Source: Deltaproteobacteria bacterium
GTDB lineage: Bacteria; Myxococcota_A; Polyangia; HGW-17; SLPX01
Direction of reading: 5' to 3'
DNA length: 64,000 bases
Assembly: GCA_021162935.1 (NCBI GenBank)
Contig: JAGGXR010000054.1
Span: 1-64,000, forward strand
Shown here: positions 43,824-52,577 of the stretch, piece after piece
Layout: each line of letters begins with the position of its first letter
Position numbering within the stretch: position 1 is the first letter of the stretch
Program-made: the position numbers and the translations under genes
Notes under the pieces: generated by a model
Seen by the model: the letters and a program-made list of their open reading frames with translations, nothing else
The model's database searches: none
What the model was told of the DNA's origin: nothing

Positions 43824-46007
43824 ATGATGGGTAACAAACGGAGTGTTCATCCTGAAAGGACCTTGAGCGACAAGTTCGAAGTGCTCGAACAACTCGACGG
43901 GAAAGGCCATTTCCCGGTGTTTCGGGCCAGGCAGGTCACGGTTGGTCGAGACGTGGCACTGAAGTTGACGAATGAGGCTGTGGAGTCGTCGGATCCTGCG
44001 TGGCGTCGATTGGTGGATGCTGCTCAGGCCCTGGCACGGATCGAGCATCCTGCCGTGGCCGGAATCTACGACGTGGGACGCGACCATGCGGGGCGTGGTT
44101 TCGTTGCCATGGAACTGTGCCCCGGGCAGGATCTGGATGGGCTGGTTCGTCAGTCAGGAAGCCTTTGGGAGGGGGATGTCGTCGAATTGGGTCGCCAGAT
44201 GCTCTCTGGCATTGGTGCTGCCCACGCAGTCGGTGTCGTCCATGGGGCCATTCATCCCAGATATGTGATGGTGGAGGGGGCCGAAGGGGACGGGACCGTC
44301 CGATGCAAAGTGTTTGGGTTCGGATTGCTGGACATGGAGGCTGAGGATCGGGTTCGAGACGTGGGCTTCATGGCTCCCGAAGTGATCGATGGAGAGTCTC
44401 CGTCCGTGGAGTCGGACCTCTATTCGGTGGCAGTGGTTCTGTTTTGGACGTTGACGGGTCGGATGCCCTGGCCCGATGGAAACGGCGATCGGCGTTGGCT
44501 CGAAGAGACGGCTCTCGATGTGGTCGAGGATGTGGGTCACAGGCTGTCGTGGGCTGCTTTTTTCAGGGTCGCCTTTGTTGACGATGTGGAGGATCGGTTC
44601 GCGTCGGCCGAGGAAATGGCCGGCTACCTCGACAAAGTGTGGTCCGGTCAATGGGAAGAGAGCACGTCGATCACTGGGGCCGAGCGTGTCTTCGGGCGAT
44701 ATCGGCTCATTCGCATGTTGGCGCGCGGAGGCATGGGAGAGCTTCACCTCGCGCGTTTGTCCGACGGCGTGCGTCAGGGTCGGGTCGTGGTCCTCAAGAT
44801 GGCGCGTGCCGATTTCCTCGCAGACGATCGGTACAGAGATCGATTTTCCAAAGAGGCGCTCATGGCGTCTCGAATGAATCACCCGAATCTTGCTTTGGTC
44901 TACGAAGTCGGCAACGTCGATGGGGTTTTGTATTCGGTGCAGGAATGGGTTTTGGGTCGCAATGGTCGCCAGATTCTTCAGCGGGCCGAGGAGGATCGAT
45001 CCTCGGTTCCTTTGGCGCTCGCGCTGTTCATCGGTCGGGAGGCCTGCTCCGGCCTCGATTATCTCCATCGCCGCGGTGTCGGCCAGGGCCTGATTCATGG
45101 TGACGTCAGTCCGGAAAACATCGTGGTTTCCTATGAGGGCGGCGTCAAAGTAGTCGATTTCGGTTCGTTGGAGCAGGCCGAGCATGCCAACTCGGGGCCG
45201 TTGTTCGTCAAGGAAACCTATCAGGCACCCGAGTTGAAACGTGGCGCTCCGGCGACGATTCAGTCGGATCTGTTCGCTTTGGGAGCCGTGCTCCATGAAC
45301 TGGTTTTTGGTCGTCGTGTGGGCGAGTCCGGTTCCGTGTCTATTCCCGCTGCAGTGGGACGAGTTCTTGCGTTGGCGACCTGTGAGGATCCGAAGGGCCG
45401 CTATGAATCAGCCGCGGCCTTTCACGATGACCTCAGCGAGTTACTTGCTCGTCTCGCTCCGAGAGGATGCCGTCGCCAACTAGGGGCATATGTCAGGGAC
45501 TTGTTTCCTGCAGAATACCACGCTGATTTGAAGATGGCAGGTGGCCTCGAGAGTCGGTTATACCAGGCGATCAGCGACAGGAGCTTTCCACCAGAGGAGC
45601 TAGCGGAGTTGGATGGATGGTTGGATGAGGGGGACGGCGATGAGGTGACCCTCGTTGGAGTGCGGGCAGTAGGGCGCAGCGATCAGACCAAGCCGTTGGA
45701 TTTGGCGGATACGGCATCCATGCCTGCCTGGAAGGACGATACGGTGACGGAAGCCGTGACGAGCGCTTCGGGAGGCGGCCAAGGGACGGGTGCCCGTGAG
45801 TCCATGGACGCGATGGGTGAGATTGGTCCGTCGGATGGACGTTCTCGACGAATGGCCTCCGTGGTGGTCACGCTCGACGAGCATGTGCCCCCAGGTCGGT
45901 CCCCGGCCGATCTGGGTCAGGTTGGCACCGCGTTTTGGTGGTATGTTTTGTGGGCCGTTGCCCTGATCGTCGGCGGCTGCGTGGGATGGTTTCTGCGCGG
46001 ATACTGA
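43824..46007 (+). CDS. Tandem pseudokinase-Ser/Thr kinase with a C-terminal membrane anchor
   Basis: 727 residues. A first kinase-like domain (about 18-270) keeps the ATP lysine (VALKL) but has HGAIHPRYV in place of HRD..N and VFGFG in place of DFG, so it should be inactive. The second domain (about 290-560) has RGGMGEL, VVLKMA, IHGDVSPENIVV and VVDFGS, retaining the catalytic Asp, Asn and DFG, and is probably active although HRD reads HGD. A low-complexity linker leads to a single C-terminal membrane helix (about 704-724), so the kinase faces the cytoplasm. Two ATG codons (43824, 43827) are possible starts. The 65-aa Cys-rich gene begins 8 bp after the stop. Confidence 0.88.
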   Translation: MMGNKRSVHPERTLSDKFEVLEQLDGKGHFPVFRARQVTVGRDVALKLTNEAVESSDPAWRRLVDAAQALARIEHPAVAGIYDVGRDHAGRGFVAMELCPGQDLDGLVRQSGSLWEGDVVELGRQMLSGIGAAHAVGVVHGAIHPRYVMVEGAEGDGTVRCKVFGFGLLDMEAEDRVRDVGFMAPEVIDGESPSVESDLYSVAVVLFWTLTGRMPWPDGNGDRRWLEETALDVVEDVGHRLSWAAFFRVAFVDDVEDRFASAEEMAGYLDKVWSGQWEESTSITGAERVFGRYRLIRMLARGGMGELHLARLSDGVRQGRVVVLKMARADFLADDRYRDRFSKEALMASRMNHPNLALVYEVGNVDGVLYSVQEWVLGRNGRQILQRAEEDRSSVPLALALFIGREACSGLDYLHRRGVGQGLIHGDVSPENIVVSYEGGVKVVDFGSLEQAEHANSGPLFVKETYQAPELKRGAPATIQSDLFALGAVLHELVFGRRVGESGSVSIPAAVGRVLALATCEDPKGRYESAAAFHDDLSELLARLAPRGCRRQLGAYVRDLFPAEYHADLKMAGGLESRLYQAISDRSFPPEELAELDGWLDEGDGDEVTLVGVRAVGRSDQTKPLDLADTASMPAWKDDTVTEAVTSASGGGQGTGARESMDAMGEIGPSDGRSRRMASVVVTLDEHVPPGRSPADLGQVGTAFWWYVLWAVALIVGGCVGWFLRGY

Positions 46008-46015
46008 GGTTCGAC

Positions 46016-46213
46016 ATGCAGTTTCCCATGGATGAGCGTTTTTTGGAAGAGCGAGAGCGATACCGACTCAGGCACACCTGTGAGTACTGTTCGTTTTTCG
46101 ACGCCAAAACCGGAACCTGCCGTCACGGCTGGCCGAATGAAGAGCATCGTGAGGCATGGTATGAAGGTGCCGGAGATCGAATCGTGTTTTGCAAGGAGTT
46201 CGAGCTACGGTAG
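46016..46213 (+). CDS. 65-aa Cys-rich protein, probable metal binder
   Basis: A short product with CEYCSFFD, then TCRHGWPNEEH and FCKEFELR: four Cys and two His placed as in a small zinc or iron-sulfur site. Most of the rest is charged (MDERFLEERERYR). The start is supported by GAGGT 5 nt upstream, just 8 bp after the tandem kinase stop, so the two are probably co-transcribed. I know of similar short conserved proteins but cannot name the family. Confidence 0.7.
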   Translation: MQFPMDERFLEERERYRLRHTCEYCSFFDAKTGTCRHGWPNEEHREAWYEGAGDRIVFCKEFELR

Positions 46214-46247
46214 TCTGTTGTCTGTTGCGGGATGTCTCCACTGGCGC

Positions 46248-46415
46248 TTATATGAGGGCCGTGACGAGGCCGACCAGAAACAGAAACAGGCCGACGGGGG
46301 CCAGGATGGTGGCGACCAGTTTGACTGGATGACGTCGAAAATAGATCGAGTAGGTGCCCCAAGCAGTGGCCAGGACCCCGATGGCCATGACCGTGATGTG
46401 AATGACCCAATGCAA
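46248..46415 (-). CDS. 55-aa two-helix membrane protein with a TTG start
   Basis: A small gene with AGGAG 5 nt before the TTG at 46415. The product is hydrophobic: helix 1 at about 4-25 (VIHITVMAIGVLATAWG), a basic turn FRRHPVK, then helix 2 at about 33-54 (VATILAPVGLFLFLVGL). There is no other candidate gene in the 370-bp gap between the Cys-rich gene and the lipoprotein gene. Hydrophobicity and a good ribosome binding site support it; the non-ATG start lowers confidence. Function unknown. Confidence 0.6.
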   Translation of the reverse strand: MHWVIHITVMAIGVLATAWGTYSIYFRRHPVKLVATILAPVGLFLFLVGLVTALI

Positions 46416-46580
46416 GGCGACTCCTCATGCTGCAGTCCCGGTGGGCCGCGGGGTGGAGGATTTGATCGGTTCGAACTTGCAAGGCAGCATGGTATACGTT
46501 AAAAAATGTTCGTCAATTATCCACGGAGTGGTCGCGCAATCACGCGTTCCCCACAGAATGAAGAACAGAAGGAGATGGTG

Positions 46581-47660
46581 ATGAGAACGAAGAATCTGTT
46601 TGGCATGCTTGCTCTGCTGGGCCTGGCTGGTTGGATGTTTGCTGCGTGCAGTGATGATAGTGCCGGCACAAACAACACGAACAAGGTCTGCAACCACAAC
46701 GGCCAGTGCGACGCGGGTGAAAATACGGCCAATTGTCCCGATGATTGTCCGAAGGTGCAGTGCTCTCTGACGGATGGCGACAACTACAACTACATCATGA
46801 ACAAGATCCAGATTCCGCTCAACGGGACTGAAGCGAAGACTATCGGCGTGGACCTGGATGGGGATGGCACCATCGATAACAAACTCGGTCAGATTATGGC
46901 GCTCGTACCCAAGGCCGATGACGGCACGACGGTAAACGATGCCTTGCAGACGAGTATCGACAACGGAACCATCATTCTTCTTGGCCGTCTCATCATGAAC
47001 CAGTGGCCCTCCGATGACGTCATGGCCGCCCAGATTTTCCCCGGAGACACCACCAGCGGCGATGCGACCGCAGACGATCTGAGCGGCACCGGCTGTGCCC
47101 TGGTCAGCTCGACGGCGGACCAGAGCCTCAAGCTTTGCGGGATGGTGGCGAATAACAGCCTTCGTGTCGGCCCCGACAGCATTCAGATCGCCCTGTCCCT
47201 GTCCGGCGTCAACATGACGATTTCCCTGGACCAGGCCCAGGCGGAGGGCACGGTCCATGAGGATTCCTGGAGCGACGTGCAGGTCGGCGGCGGGATCACC
47301 AAGGAGAACCTGAACAACGAGTTGATTCCCGCCCTCGTGTCCTGGCTGAACGACGCCACCAAGAAGGACCCGACCGGCTCTGTCGGGAAGTTCGTGTTGG
47401 ACTCCCTCGACGCCAACTGCTCCACGAGTGCCGAAGGCTGCGAAGACGTGACGAACGGTAGTGGCGACTGTAAGGCCTGGGACCCGCAGAATCCTGTTGG
47501 CGACCCCCTCACCGACAAGGAAATCAAGTGCTCCTCCCTGTTCGCCGCGGCCCTCAAGCCTGACGTGGACATCGACGGTGACGGCACCAAGGACCTCCTC
47601 TCCCTCGGGATCAAAGTTTCTGCGGTCAAAGTGACGATCGGTTCCGGGACCTGTCAATAG
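46581..47660 (+). CDS. Lipoprotein with a Cys/Asp-rich motif and calcium-type repeats
   Basis: 359 residues from ATG 46581 (AGAAGGAG upstream). A lipoprotein signal peptide (lipobox FAAC) is followed by SDDSAGTNNTN and the motif CxHNGQCDAGENTANCPDDC, which is common in surface proteins of myxobacteria and relatives. Two DxDGDGTxD segments (near residues 90 and 335) resemble type-3 thrombospondin calcium sites. The central part has no recognised fold, but several Cys pairs suggest disulfides. The lipidation start resembles the 40-aa protein at 19630. It is 19 bp before uppP, so the two may be co-transcribed. Confidence 0.8.
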   Translation: MRTKNLFGMLALLGLAGWMFAACSDDSAGTNNTNKVCNHNGQCDAGENTANCPDDCPKVQCSLTDGDNYNYIMNKIQIPLNGTEAKTIGVDLDGDGTIDNKLGQIMALVPKADDGTTVNDALQTSIDNGTIILLGRLIMNQWPSDDVMAAQIFPGDTTSGDATADDLSGTGCALVSSTADQSLKLCGMVANNSLRVGPDSIQIALSLSGVNMTISLDQAQAEGTVHEDSWSDVQVGGGITKENLNNELIPALVSWLNDATKKDPTGSVGKFVLDSLDANCSTSAEGCEDVTNGSGDCKAWDPQNPVGDPLTDKEIKCSSLFAAALKPDVDIDGDGTKDLLSLGIKVSAVKVTIGSGTCQ

Positions 47661-47679
47661 GTCATCGGGTTTTTCCACT

Positions 47680-48507
47680 GTGGAACTGTTCGTTCCTGCC
47701 CTGATGGGCATTATTCAGGGCCTCACCGAGTTTCTTCCCGTTTCCTCGTCCGGGCATCTCGTCCTGACTGAGCACATCTTCGGTCTCCATCCCAAGCTCT
47801 ATTTGGCCGCCGTTCTGCACATGGGAACGCTGGCCGTGACCATCGTCTATTTTAGGGCGGAGCTGTGGCAAATGGTGGTGGACACGTTTGGTGCCGTGTG
47901 GACGGTCGTGTCGCGGCGCGCGACTTGGCGTCAGGTCTGGCAGGATCGTTCCGGACTGAGGTTGACGGGGTTGGTGGCGGTTGCCACGATTCCCACCGGG
48001 ATTATCGGTCTCGGGATCCAGCGTTCCTGGGAGGCAATGGCTGACAGTGTCGTCCTGGTGTCTGCGCTGTTGTTGGTGACGGCCGCCATCTTGGTGGTCA
48101 CTCGGTTCATTCCCACTGGATCGGGGAAACCAACGCTTGCGAAAGCTTTCTGGCTCGGCGTCGTTCAGGGCCTTGCGGTCCTGCCCGGTATCTCTCGGTC
48201 CGGCTCCACCATTGCCGCCGGACTGTTGCTGGGAATGGACAGGGAGGAGGCCGGACGTTTTTCCTTTCTGATTTCCGTTCCCGCAGTGGCAGGCGCCGGC
48301 CTGTTGGAGGCGGGAGCGATCGCCAAGGCCCCCGTGGGTGAAGTTCCCGGTATCGTGGTGGGTACTTTGCTTGCCGTGGTCGTCGGGTATTTGGCCCTGT
48401 GGTGGTTGATGCGGTACGTCAAGCGTGGCAGGCTGCATGTGTTTGCATGGTACCTGTTGCCAGCGGGATTCGGTGGGCTGGCATGGTGGCTGTGGGGCGG
48501 TGCATAG
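47680..48507 (+). CDS. uppP: Undecaprenyl-diphosphatase
   Basis: 275 residues from GTG 47680. The two UppP/BacA signatures are present: GLTEFLPVSSSGHL near the N-terminus and PGISRSGSTIAAGL in the middle, with about eight membrane helices. It removes the terminal phosphate of undecaprenyl diphosphate on the outer face of the inner membrane, which recycles the lipid carrier for peptidoglycan and other glycans. UppS, which makes the carrier, is encoded at 53141. A mannose-1-phosphate guanylyltransferase gene follows 15 bp downstream. Confidence 0.95.
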   Translation: MELFVPALMGIIQGLTEFLPVSSSGHLVLTEHIFGLHPKLYLAAVLHMGTLAVTIVYFRAELWQMVVDTFGAVWTVVSRRATWRQVWQDRSGLRLTGLVAVATIPTGIIGLGIQRSWEAMADSVVLVSALLLVTAAILVVTRFIPTGSGKPTLAKAFWLGVVQGLAVLPGISRSGSTIAAGLLLGMDREEAGRFSFLISVPAVAGAGLLEAGAIAKAPVGEVPGIVVGTLLAVVVGYLALWWLMRYVKRGRLHVFAWYLLPAGFGGLAWWLWGGA

Positions 48508-48522
48508 GGAGGTATGGATACG

Positions 48523-49608
48523 ATGGTTGGACAATCTTGGTATGGAGTCGTGATGGCAGGGGGGGGCGGAACACGGTTGTGGCCGTCCTCACGGCCTGGT
48601 AGGCCGAAGCAACTCATGACGGTACAGGGGGCTAAAAGTCTTCTCACGGGTGCCGTCGATCGGGCGGCAGCGTTGGTCGGACGATCGGCCGGTGTTGTCG
48701 TGGTGACTCGCGCGGATCAGGTGGAACCGGCCCGTGGGCACATGCCCGATCTGGGAGATGACCAGATCCTGGCCGAGCCCATCGGCAGGAACACGGCTCC
48801 CTGTATCGGTCTGTCCGCGACGGTGTTGCTCCACCGGGATCCCGAGGCTGTGATCGCCGTTCTTCCAGCGGACCATTTCATTGCTGATGTGGAGGGTTTC
48901 GTGGCGACGTGCCGTGCGGCCATGCAGGAGGCCGAAACCGGTGGGATCGTGACCGTGGGGATTCGACCGGACCACCCAGAGACTGGGTATGGGTACATCG
49001 AGATGGGAGACGTGGTCAACGAAGCCAGAGCTGTGCATCACGCGGTACGTTTCGTGGAGAAGCCGGATCTAGAAACCGCGCGGACCTACTTGGCATCAGG
49101 TCGGTACTTGTGGAACAGCGGCATGTTTTTCATGCGCGCCGATCGCATTCTTGCCGAGATTCGAGACCACATGCCTGATCTCGCTCAAGGCCTGGATCGG
49201 ATCGCCGCGGGGCTCGATCACGGCGACGGCGCCTATCGTGAGGCACTTGCCCAGGTCTATCCGGATCTCGAACCTGTCTCCATCGACTACGGCGTGATGG
49301 AGAAGGTTGCGGATATGAAGGTGATCCCCGGCCAGTTTGGCTGGAACGACGTGGGTTCCTGGGCCGCTCTGGAGCAAATCCACGATGCCGATTCTGACGG
49401 AAATATTTCGGTGGGGTCGACAGTGACCTTGGATGACCACGGCTGTATCGTGGTGTCCGACGACGAGCGCCCGGTCGCGGTGCTCGGTGTGCAGGACCTA
49501 GTCGTGGTGTCGTCGCAGGCTGGCGTCCTCGTGATTCCCAAGAGTCGGGTGCAGGAGGTTCGCCGGATTGTGGCCGAACTGAAGGCGGCGGGAAAGTACG
49601 AGCCATAG
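48523..49608 (+). CDS. manC: Mannose-1-phosphate guanylyltransferase
   Basis: 361 residues from ATG 48523: GGGAGGT ends 9 nt upstream, while ATG 48514 touches it. The nucleotidyltransferase signature is VMAGGGGTRLWPSSRPGRPKQL (shortened: AGGGGTRLWP..RPKQL), followed by LAEPIGRNTAP, AVLPADH, ETGYGYIE, FVEKPD and the GQFGWNDVGSW site. The C-terminal cupin isomerase domain of bifunctional ManC/AlgA is absent. It makes GDP-mannose for polysaccharides or glycolipids. Its neighbours uppP and a ROK kinase also serve glycan or sugar metabolism. Confidence 0.93.
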   Translation: MVGQSWYGVVMAGGGGTRLWPSSRPGRPKQLMTVQGAKSLLTGAVDRAAALVGRSAGVVVVTRADQVEPARGHMPDLGDDQILAEPIGRNTAPCIGLSATVLLHRDPEAVIAVLPADHFIADVEGFVATCRAAMQEAETGGIVTVGIRPDHPETGYGYIEMGDVVNEARAVHHAVRFVEKPDLETARTYLASGRYLWNSGMFFMRADRILAEIRDHMPDLAQGLDRIAAGLDHGDGAYREALAQVYPDLEPVSIDYGVMEKVADMKVIPGQFGWNDVGSWAALEQIHDADSDGNISVGSTVTLDDHGCIVVSDDERPVAVLGVQDLVVVSSQAGVLVIPKSRVQEVRRIVAELKAAGKYEP

Positions 49609-49644
49609 CACAGAGTTTCCATAGGCCTTTCGATCGGGGGTGTC

Positions 49645-50622
49645 ATGCCTGACGTTGTGGGAATCGACTGGGGCGGAACGAACTTTCGTGCAGCGTTGGT
49701 GCGTCTCGAAGAAAATCGGGCACCCGAAATATTGGGGCGCTTCGAGGAGCGTCGACCATCCTCGGGCTCTTACGAAGAAGATTTGTCCTGGGCAGGCCGA
49801 CAGTTGGATCAGTTGGCTCCGTCGGTGCGTCACGTGGGGGTGGGACTGGCGGCCATGGTGCGTCGTCGAGATGGACTCATGCGGAAGGCTCCGAATATGG
49901 GGTGGGATGTGCCTCCGCAGGGGATACGTTTTGGGAGTTTGTCGGGAACGATTTGGAAGCGGGACGTGGTGGTGGTAAATGACATGTCGGCCATCGCATG
50001 GGGGGAGTATCGTTTGGGCGCGGCTCGGGATACGGACGATATGCTCTGTGTCTTTTGGGGCACTGGTCTGGGCGGTGCCGTGATTGCAGATGGTCGATTG
50101 TTGGATGGTGCCGGGGGCGTCGCGGTCGAGATCGGGCACCTCAAGGTACGTCCCGGGGGGAGGTTGTGTGGTTGCGGTGCCAGGGGCTGTGTGGAGGCCT
50201 ACGTGGGCGGACGACAGCTCCTGGATCGATTGCGACAGGATCTGAGTCCGGAAGGTCCAGTGGGCGGGAGCCTCGTGCTTCAACTGGCCGGTGGGGTCGT
50301 TGCCGCGGTCCATCCTGGTCATGTGGACGAGGCGGCGCGGCGGGGAGATCCATATGCATTGGGGTTCTGGGACGAAGTCGCAGAGTTTGCGGCCCTGGCG
50401 ATTTCGCACGCCGTCACGCTGTTCGATCCTGGGGTCGTGGTGGCCGGCGGCACCGTGTGGATGGGGTGTCCAGACCTGAGGAAACGGGTTGAGGCGCGTG
50501 TTTCTGCCCTCGCCAATGCGCCGGCGGCTCAGGGGATCCAATTTCGAATGGCGCAACTTGGTGACGATGCCGGAGTCCTGGGCGCGGCCCTGCTTTGTCG
50601 GGATCGACTCGTGTCTTCGTAG
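49645..50622 (+). CDS. ROK-family sugar kinase
   Basis: 325 residues. Phosphate-binding motif GIDWGGTNFRAAL at the N-terminus, VNDMSAIAWGEY, WGTGLGGAVI and the ROK zinc site EIGHLKVRPGGRLCGCGARGC (shortened: EIGH..CGCGARGC). The catalytic Asp is in VVVNDMS. The likely substrate is glucose or another hexose, with ATP as donor; repressor-type ROK proteins carry an N-terminal helix-turn-helix, which is missing here. It begins 36 bp after the guanylyltransferase gene on the same strand and may supply hexose-6-phosphate for it. Confidence 0.9.
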   Translation: MPDVVGIDWGGTNFRAALVRLEENRAPEILGRFEERRPSSGSYEEDLSWAGRQLDQLAPSVRHVGVGLAAMVRRRDGLMRKAPNMGWDVPPQGIRFGSLSGTIWKRDVVVVNDMSAIAWGEYRLGAARDTDDMLCVFWGTGLGGAVIADGRLLDGAGGVAVEIGHLKVRPGGRLCGCGARGCVEAYVGGRQLLDRLRQDLSPEGPVGGSLVLQLAGGVVAAVHPGHVDEAARRGDPYALGFWDEVAEFAALAISHAVTLFDPGVVVAGGTVWMGCPDLRKRVEARVSALANAPAAQGIQFRMAQLGDDAGVLGAALLCRDRLVSS

Positions 50623-50685
50623 TTCCCTTCGTTCTTTGTGGGCGCTTTGGATCGTGACCGTCGTGGCGATGCGGTTCCTGATGTC

Positions 50686-51336
50686 TCAGATCAGATACTC
50701 TTCGGGCAGCTCTCCGGACGTGAGGAGTTGTTCCAATTCTTCGAGGGTCTTGTCGTACCGGTCCGAGACGTCCTGGGTCGGGAAGGTGAGTTCCACGGCC
50801 ATGGCCTTGCCGCGGCTGTCCTCGATGTGTCGGACGATGTTTCCAGAGGCCGAGCAGGTTCCCAGGCCTTGTGGGAAGAGGAGTTTGAGGTCCAAGATGC
50901 TGCCTACGGGACTGAATTCGGCGCAACCAAGCGAGATGCCGTTCTTGTGAATGTTTCTGGTGAAGTTCATGCGACGTCCCGATTCGGTCTTGTAGATTAC
51001 GTTGATCCGTACGGGCAGTCTCAGGTTCCCTTCTCGTCGATCCACGAGGCCCCCCCGGGCGTATCCGTTGAGAAATTCCATTTTGGGCAGATCGGATGAT
51101 GCCACCAGAATGCCAGCTCCAGCCTGCATGTGAGCGGATGTTTGTTTTCGGCGCCAGATGGTCATGCCATGAATGAACAATCTGCATCCCGTGGCGAATT
51201 GGATGTCGACCAGGGCCACCTGACCGACTCTTGGGGCGTTTGCGGTCGGACAGAACAGGATCAGACCATTCGCATCTGTTTGGACATGCTCGAACCAGGA
51301 TTGGCGATCAGGAATTTCGAGGAGCAGTTTCTTCAT
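50686..51336 (-). CDS. PilZ-domain protein (TIGR02266-like)
   Basis: 216 residues. The second half (about 98-200) is a PilZ domain: REGNLRLPVRINVIY carries the Arg-containing switch, but the usual D/NxSxxG reads NIHKNGISLG, so cyclic di-GMP binding is uncertain. The first half (about 20-95) also looks PilZ-like but lacks the binding motif. Tandem PilZ proteins of this type are a paralogous family in Myxococcus. No membrane segment. The gene lies 32 bp after the NTF2-like gene on the same strand and may belong to the PspA operon. Confidence 0.75.
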   Translation of the reverse strand: MKKLLLEIPDRQSWFEHVQTDANGLILFCPTANAPRVGQVALVDIQFATGCRLFIHGMTIWRRKQTSAHMQAGAGILVASSDLPKMEFLNGYARGGLVDRREGNLRLPVRINVIYKTESGRRMNFTRNIHKNGISLGCAEFSPVGSILDLKLLFPQGLGTCSASGNIVRHIEDSRGKAMAVELTFPTQDVSDRYDKTLEELEQLLTSGELPEEYLI

Positions 51337-51368
51337 GTCTTGTATTTCCCCCTCAGGTCACGAGAGTT

Positions 51369-51794
51369 TCAGTCCGTCAAAGCAACCACGCGCCATCGTC
51401 CACGTTGCTTGTTGAGGATGGTGATGAGGCCGAGTTTTGGAAGCCGACCGAAGATGACGACGGCAGTGGCCGGTTTGGCGATGCGTATTCTGGCCGGGGG
51501 GCGGCCGAATCGGGTCACCGCGTCACGGTAGCTCAGCACTCGGACGGCCTTGAATTGGTATCCTTCGGGCATTCGGGACGTCATCTGTTTCAGAAGTCTG
51601 TGAACGATTTGGCCCGAAGCCTCGATGCCGTCGAAGTTCACCGTCGAAGCGCACAACCTCTTTGCTCGGGACACGTCGCGTTCGGCGACTGCCCGCAAGA
51701 ATGCACGACCGACCAACGTGGCCACGTAGTCTGGTTCATGCGACGTCCCGGATGGAGCCAGGGCAACCAGGAGTGCCAGGGAGACGAACATCAT
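51369..51794 (-). CDS. Small secreted protein, possibly NTF2-like
   Basis: 141 residues with a signal peptide (about 1-18). A helix with VGRAFLRAVAERDVSRAKRL, then a CASTVNFDG turn and beta strands at the C-terminus (GRWRVVALTD) fit an NTF2/SnoaL-like cone fold, but I see no definite family motif. Its ATG directly abuts the TAA of pspA (TAAATG), so translation is probably coupled. The likely location is the periplasm. Confidence 0.65.
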   Translation of the reverse strand: MMFVSLALLVALAPSGTSHEPDYVATLVGRAFLRAVAERDVSRAKRLCASTVNFDGIEASGQIVHRLLKQMTSRMPEGYQFKAVRVLSYRDAVTRFGRPPARIRIAKPATAVVIFGRLPKLGLITILNKQRGRWRVVALTD

Positions 51795-52574
51795 TTAAAC
51801 CGGTTCCTTGAGGGTTTCCTTCATTTTTTCCAGTTCGGCATCCAGGTCGAAGGCCTCTTCTTTGCCTTTTTCCTTTTCGGATGGCGGCAAGGCCGCAGGC
51901 GCCTTGCCCATTTTCTGTTTGAGTTCGGAGAGCATGGCGTCTGCAGTCTGTTCTTGTTCCAATTTTCTGAAACTCTGGTCCAGTTGGTCTGCTTCGTTGA
52001 GCGCGGACGTGAGTTCCACCGACGCTTCTGCCTCGGCCGCCATCTGTTCGATTTTGTCTTCCATGCGGGCGTAGGCGGAAAGGGCGGAAGAATCCGACAA
52101 ACCTTCCATGGTTTTTTGGATGCTCTTTTGGGCCTCCGCTCGCTTCTTTTTTGCAATGAGGAGGTTCTTTTTCCGCTTCGCCTCCTCGATCTTGCGGCTC
52201 AGTTCCTTGAGTGCGACTTTGAGGGTTTCCACGGCGTGGTGCTGACCCTCGTACTGTTCGTGATATTGATCGGCAAGCTGCTGTGTTTCCACCTTGCGCA
52301 GTAGAGCCTTTTTGGCCAGTTCATCGTCTCCCGCCTTGATGGCGGCCATGGCCTTGTGCTCCCAGGCGGCGGCTTTTGCCGACGTGGTGTCGAATTGTTT
52401 TGAGAGCCGCTTCTCATCGGCGATGGCCAGAGCGACCTGTTTCTTGGCTTCGGCGAACTGGTCCCTCATGTCTTCGAGGATCTGGGTCAGCATTTTTTCT
52501 GGATCTTCGGCCTTTGAAATCATGTCGTTGAGGTTCGATTTGATCAAGGCCTTCAGTCTGGCGAAAAAACCCAT
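51795..52574 (-). CDS. pspA: PspA/IM30 family membrane-remodelling protein
   Basis: 259 residues, almost wholly coiled coil. It opens with MGFFARLKALIKSNLNDMIS and AEDPEKMLTQILEDMRDQ, the amphipathic helix and first helix of PspA/Vipp1 proteins, and ends in an Ala/Pro/Glu-rich tail with an extra acidic helix (FDLDAELEKMKETL), longer than the E. coli protein (222 aa). It should polymerise on damaged inner membrane. It follows the YbjN-like gene by 3 bp and abuts the next gene, so the unit is ybjN-like, pspA, NTF2-like. No pspF, pspB or pspC is present. Confidence 0.92.
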   Translation of the reverse strand: MGFFARLKALIKSNLNDMISKAEDPEKMLTQILEDMRDQFAEAKKQVALAIADEKRLSKQFDTTSAKAAAWEHKAMAAIKAGDDELAKKALLRKVETQQLADQYHEQYEGQHHAVETLKVALKELSRKIEEAKRKKNLLIAKKKRAEAQKSIQKTMEGLSDSSALSAYARMEDKIEQMAAEAEASVELTSALNEADQLDQSFRKLEQEQTADAMLSELKQKMGKAPAALPPSEKEKGKEEAFDLDAELEKMKETLKEPV

Positions 52575-52577
52575 GGG

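Noticed and set aside
46425-47711. Long open frame (about 428 codons) on the minus strand opposite the lipoprotein gene.
   Set aside because: The plus-strand protein has a lipobox, ribosome binding site and repeat motifs; the minus frame has none and its composition follows from GC-rich antisense.
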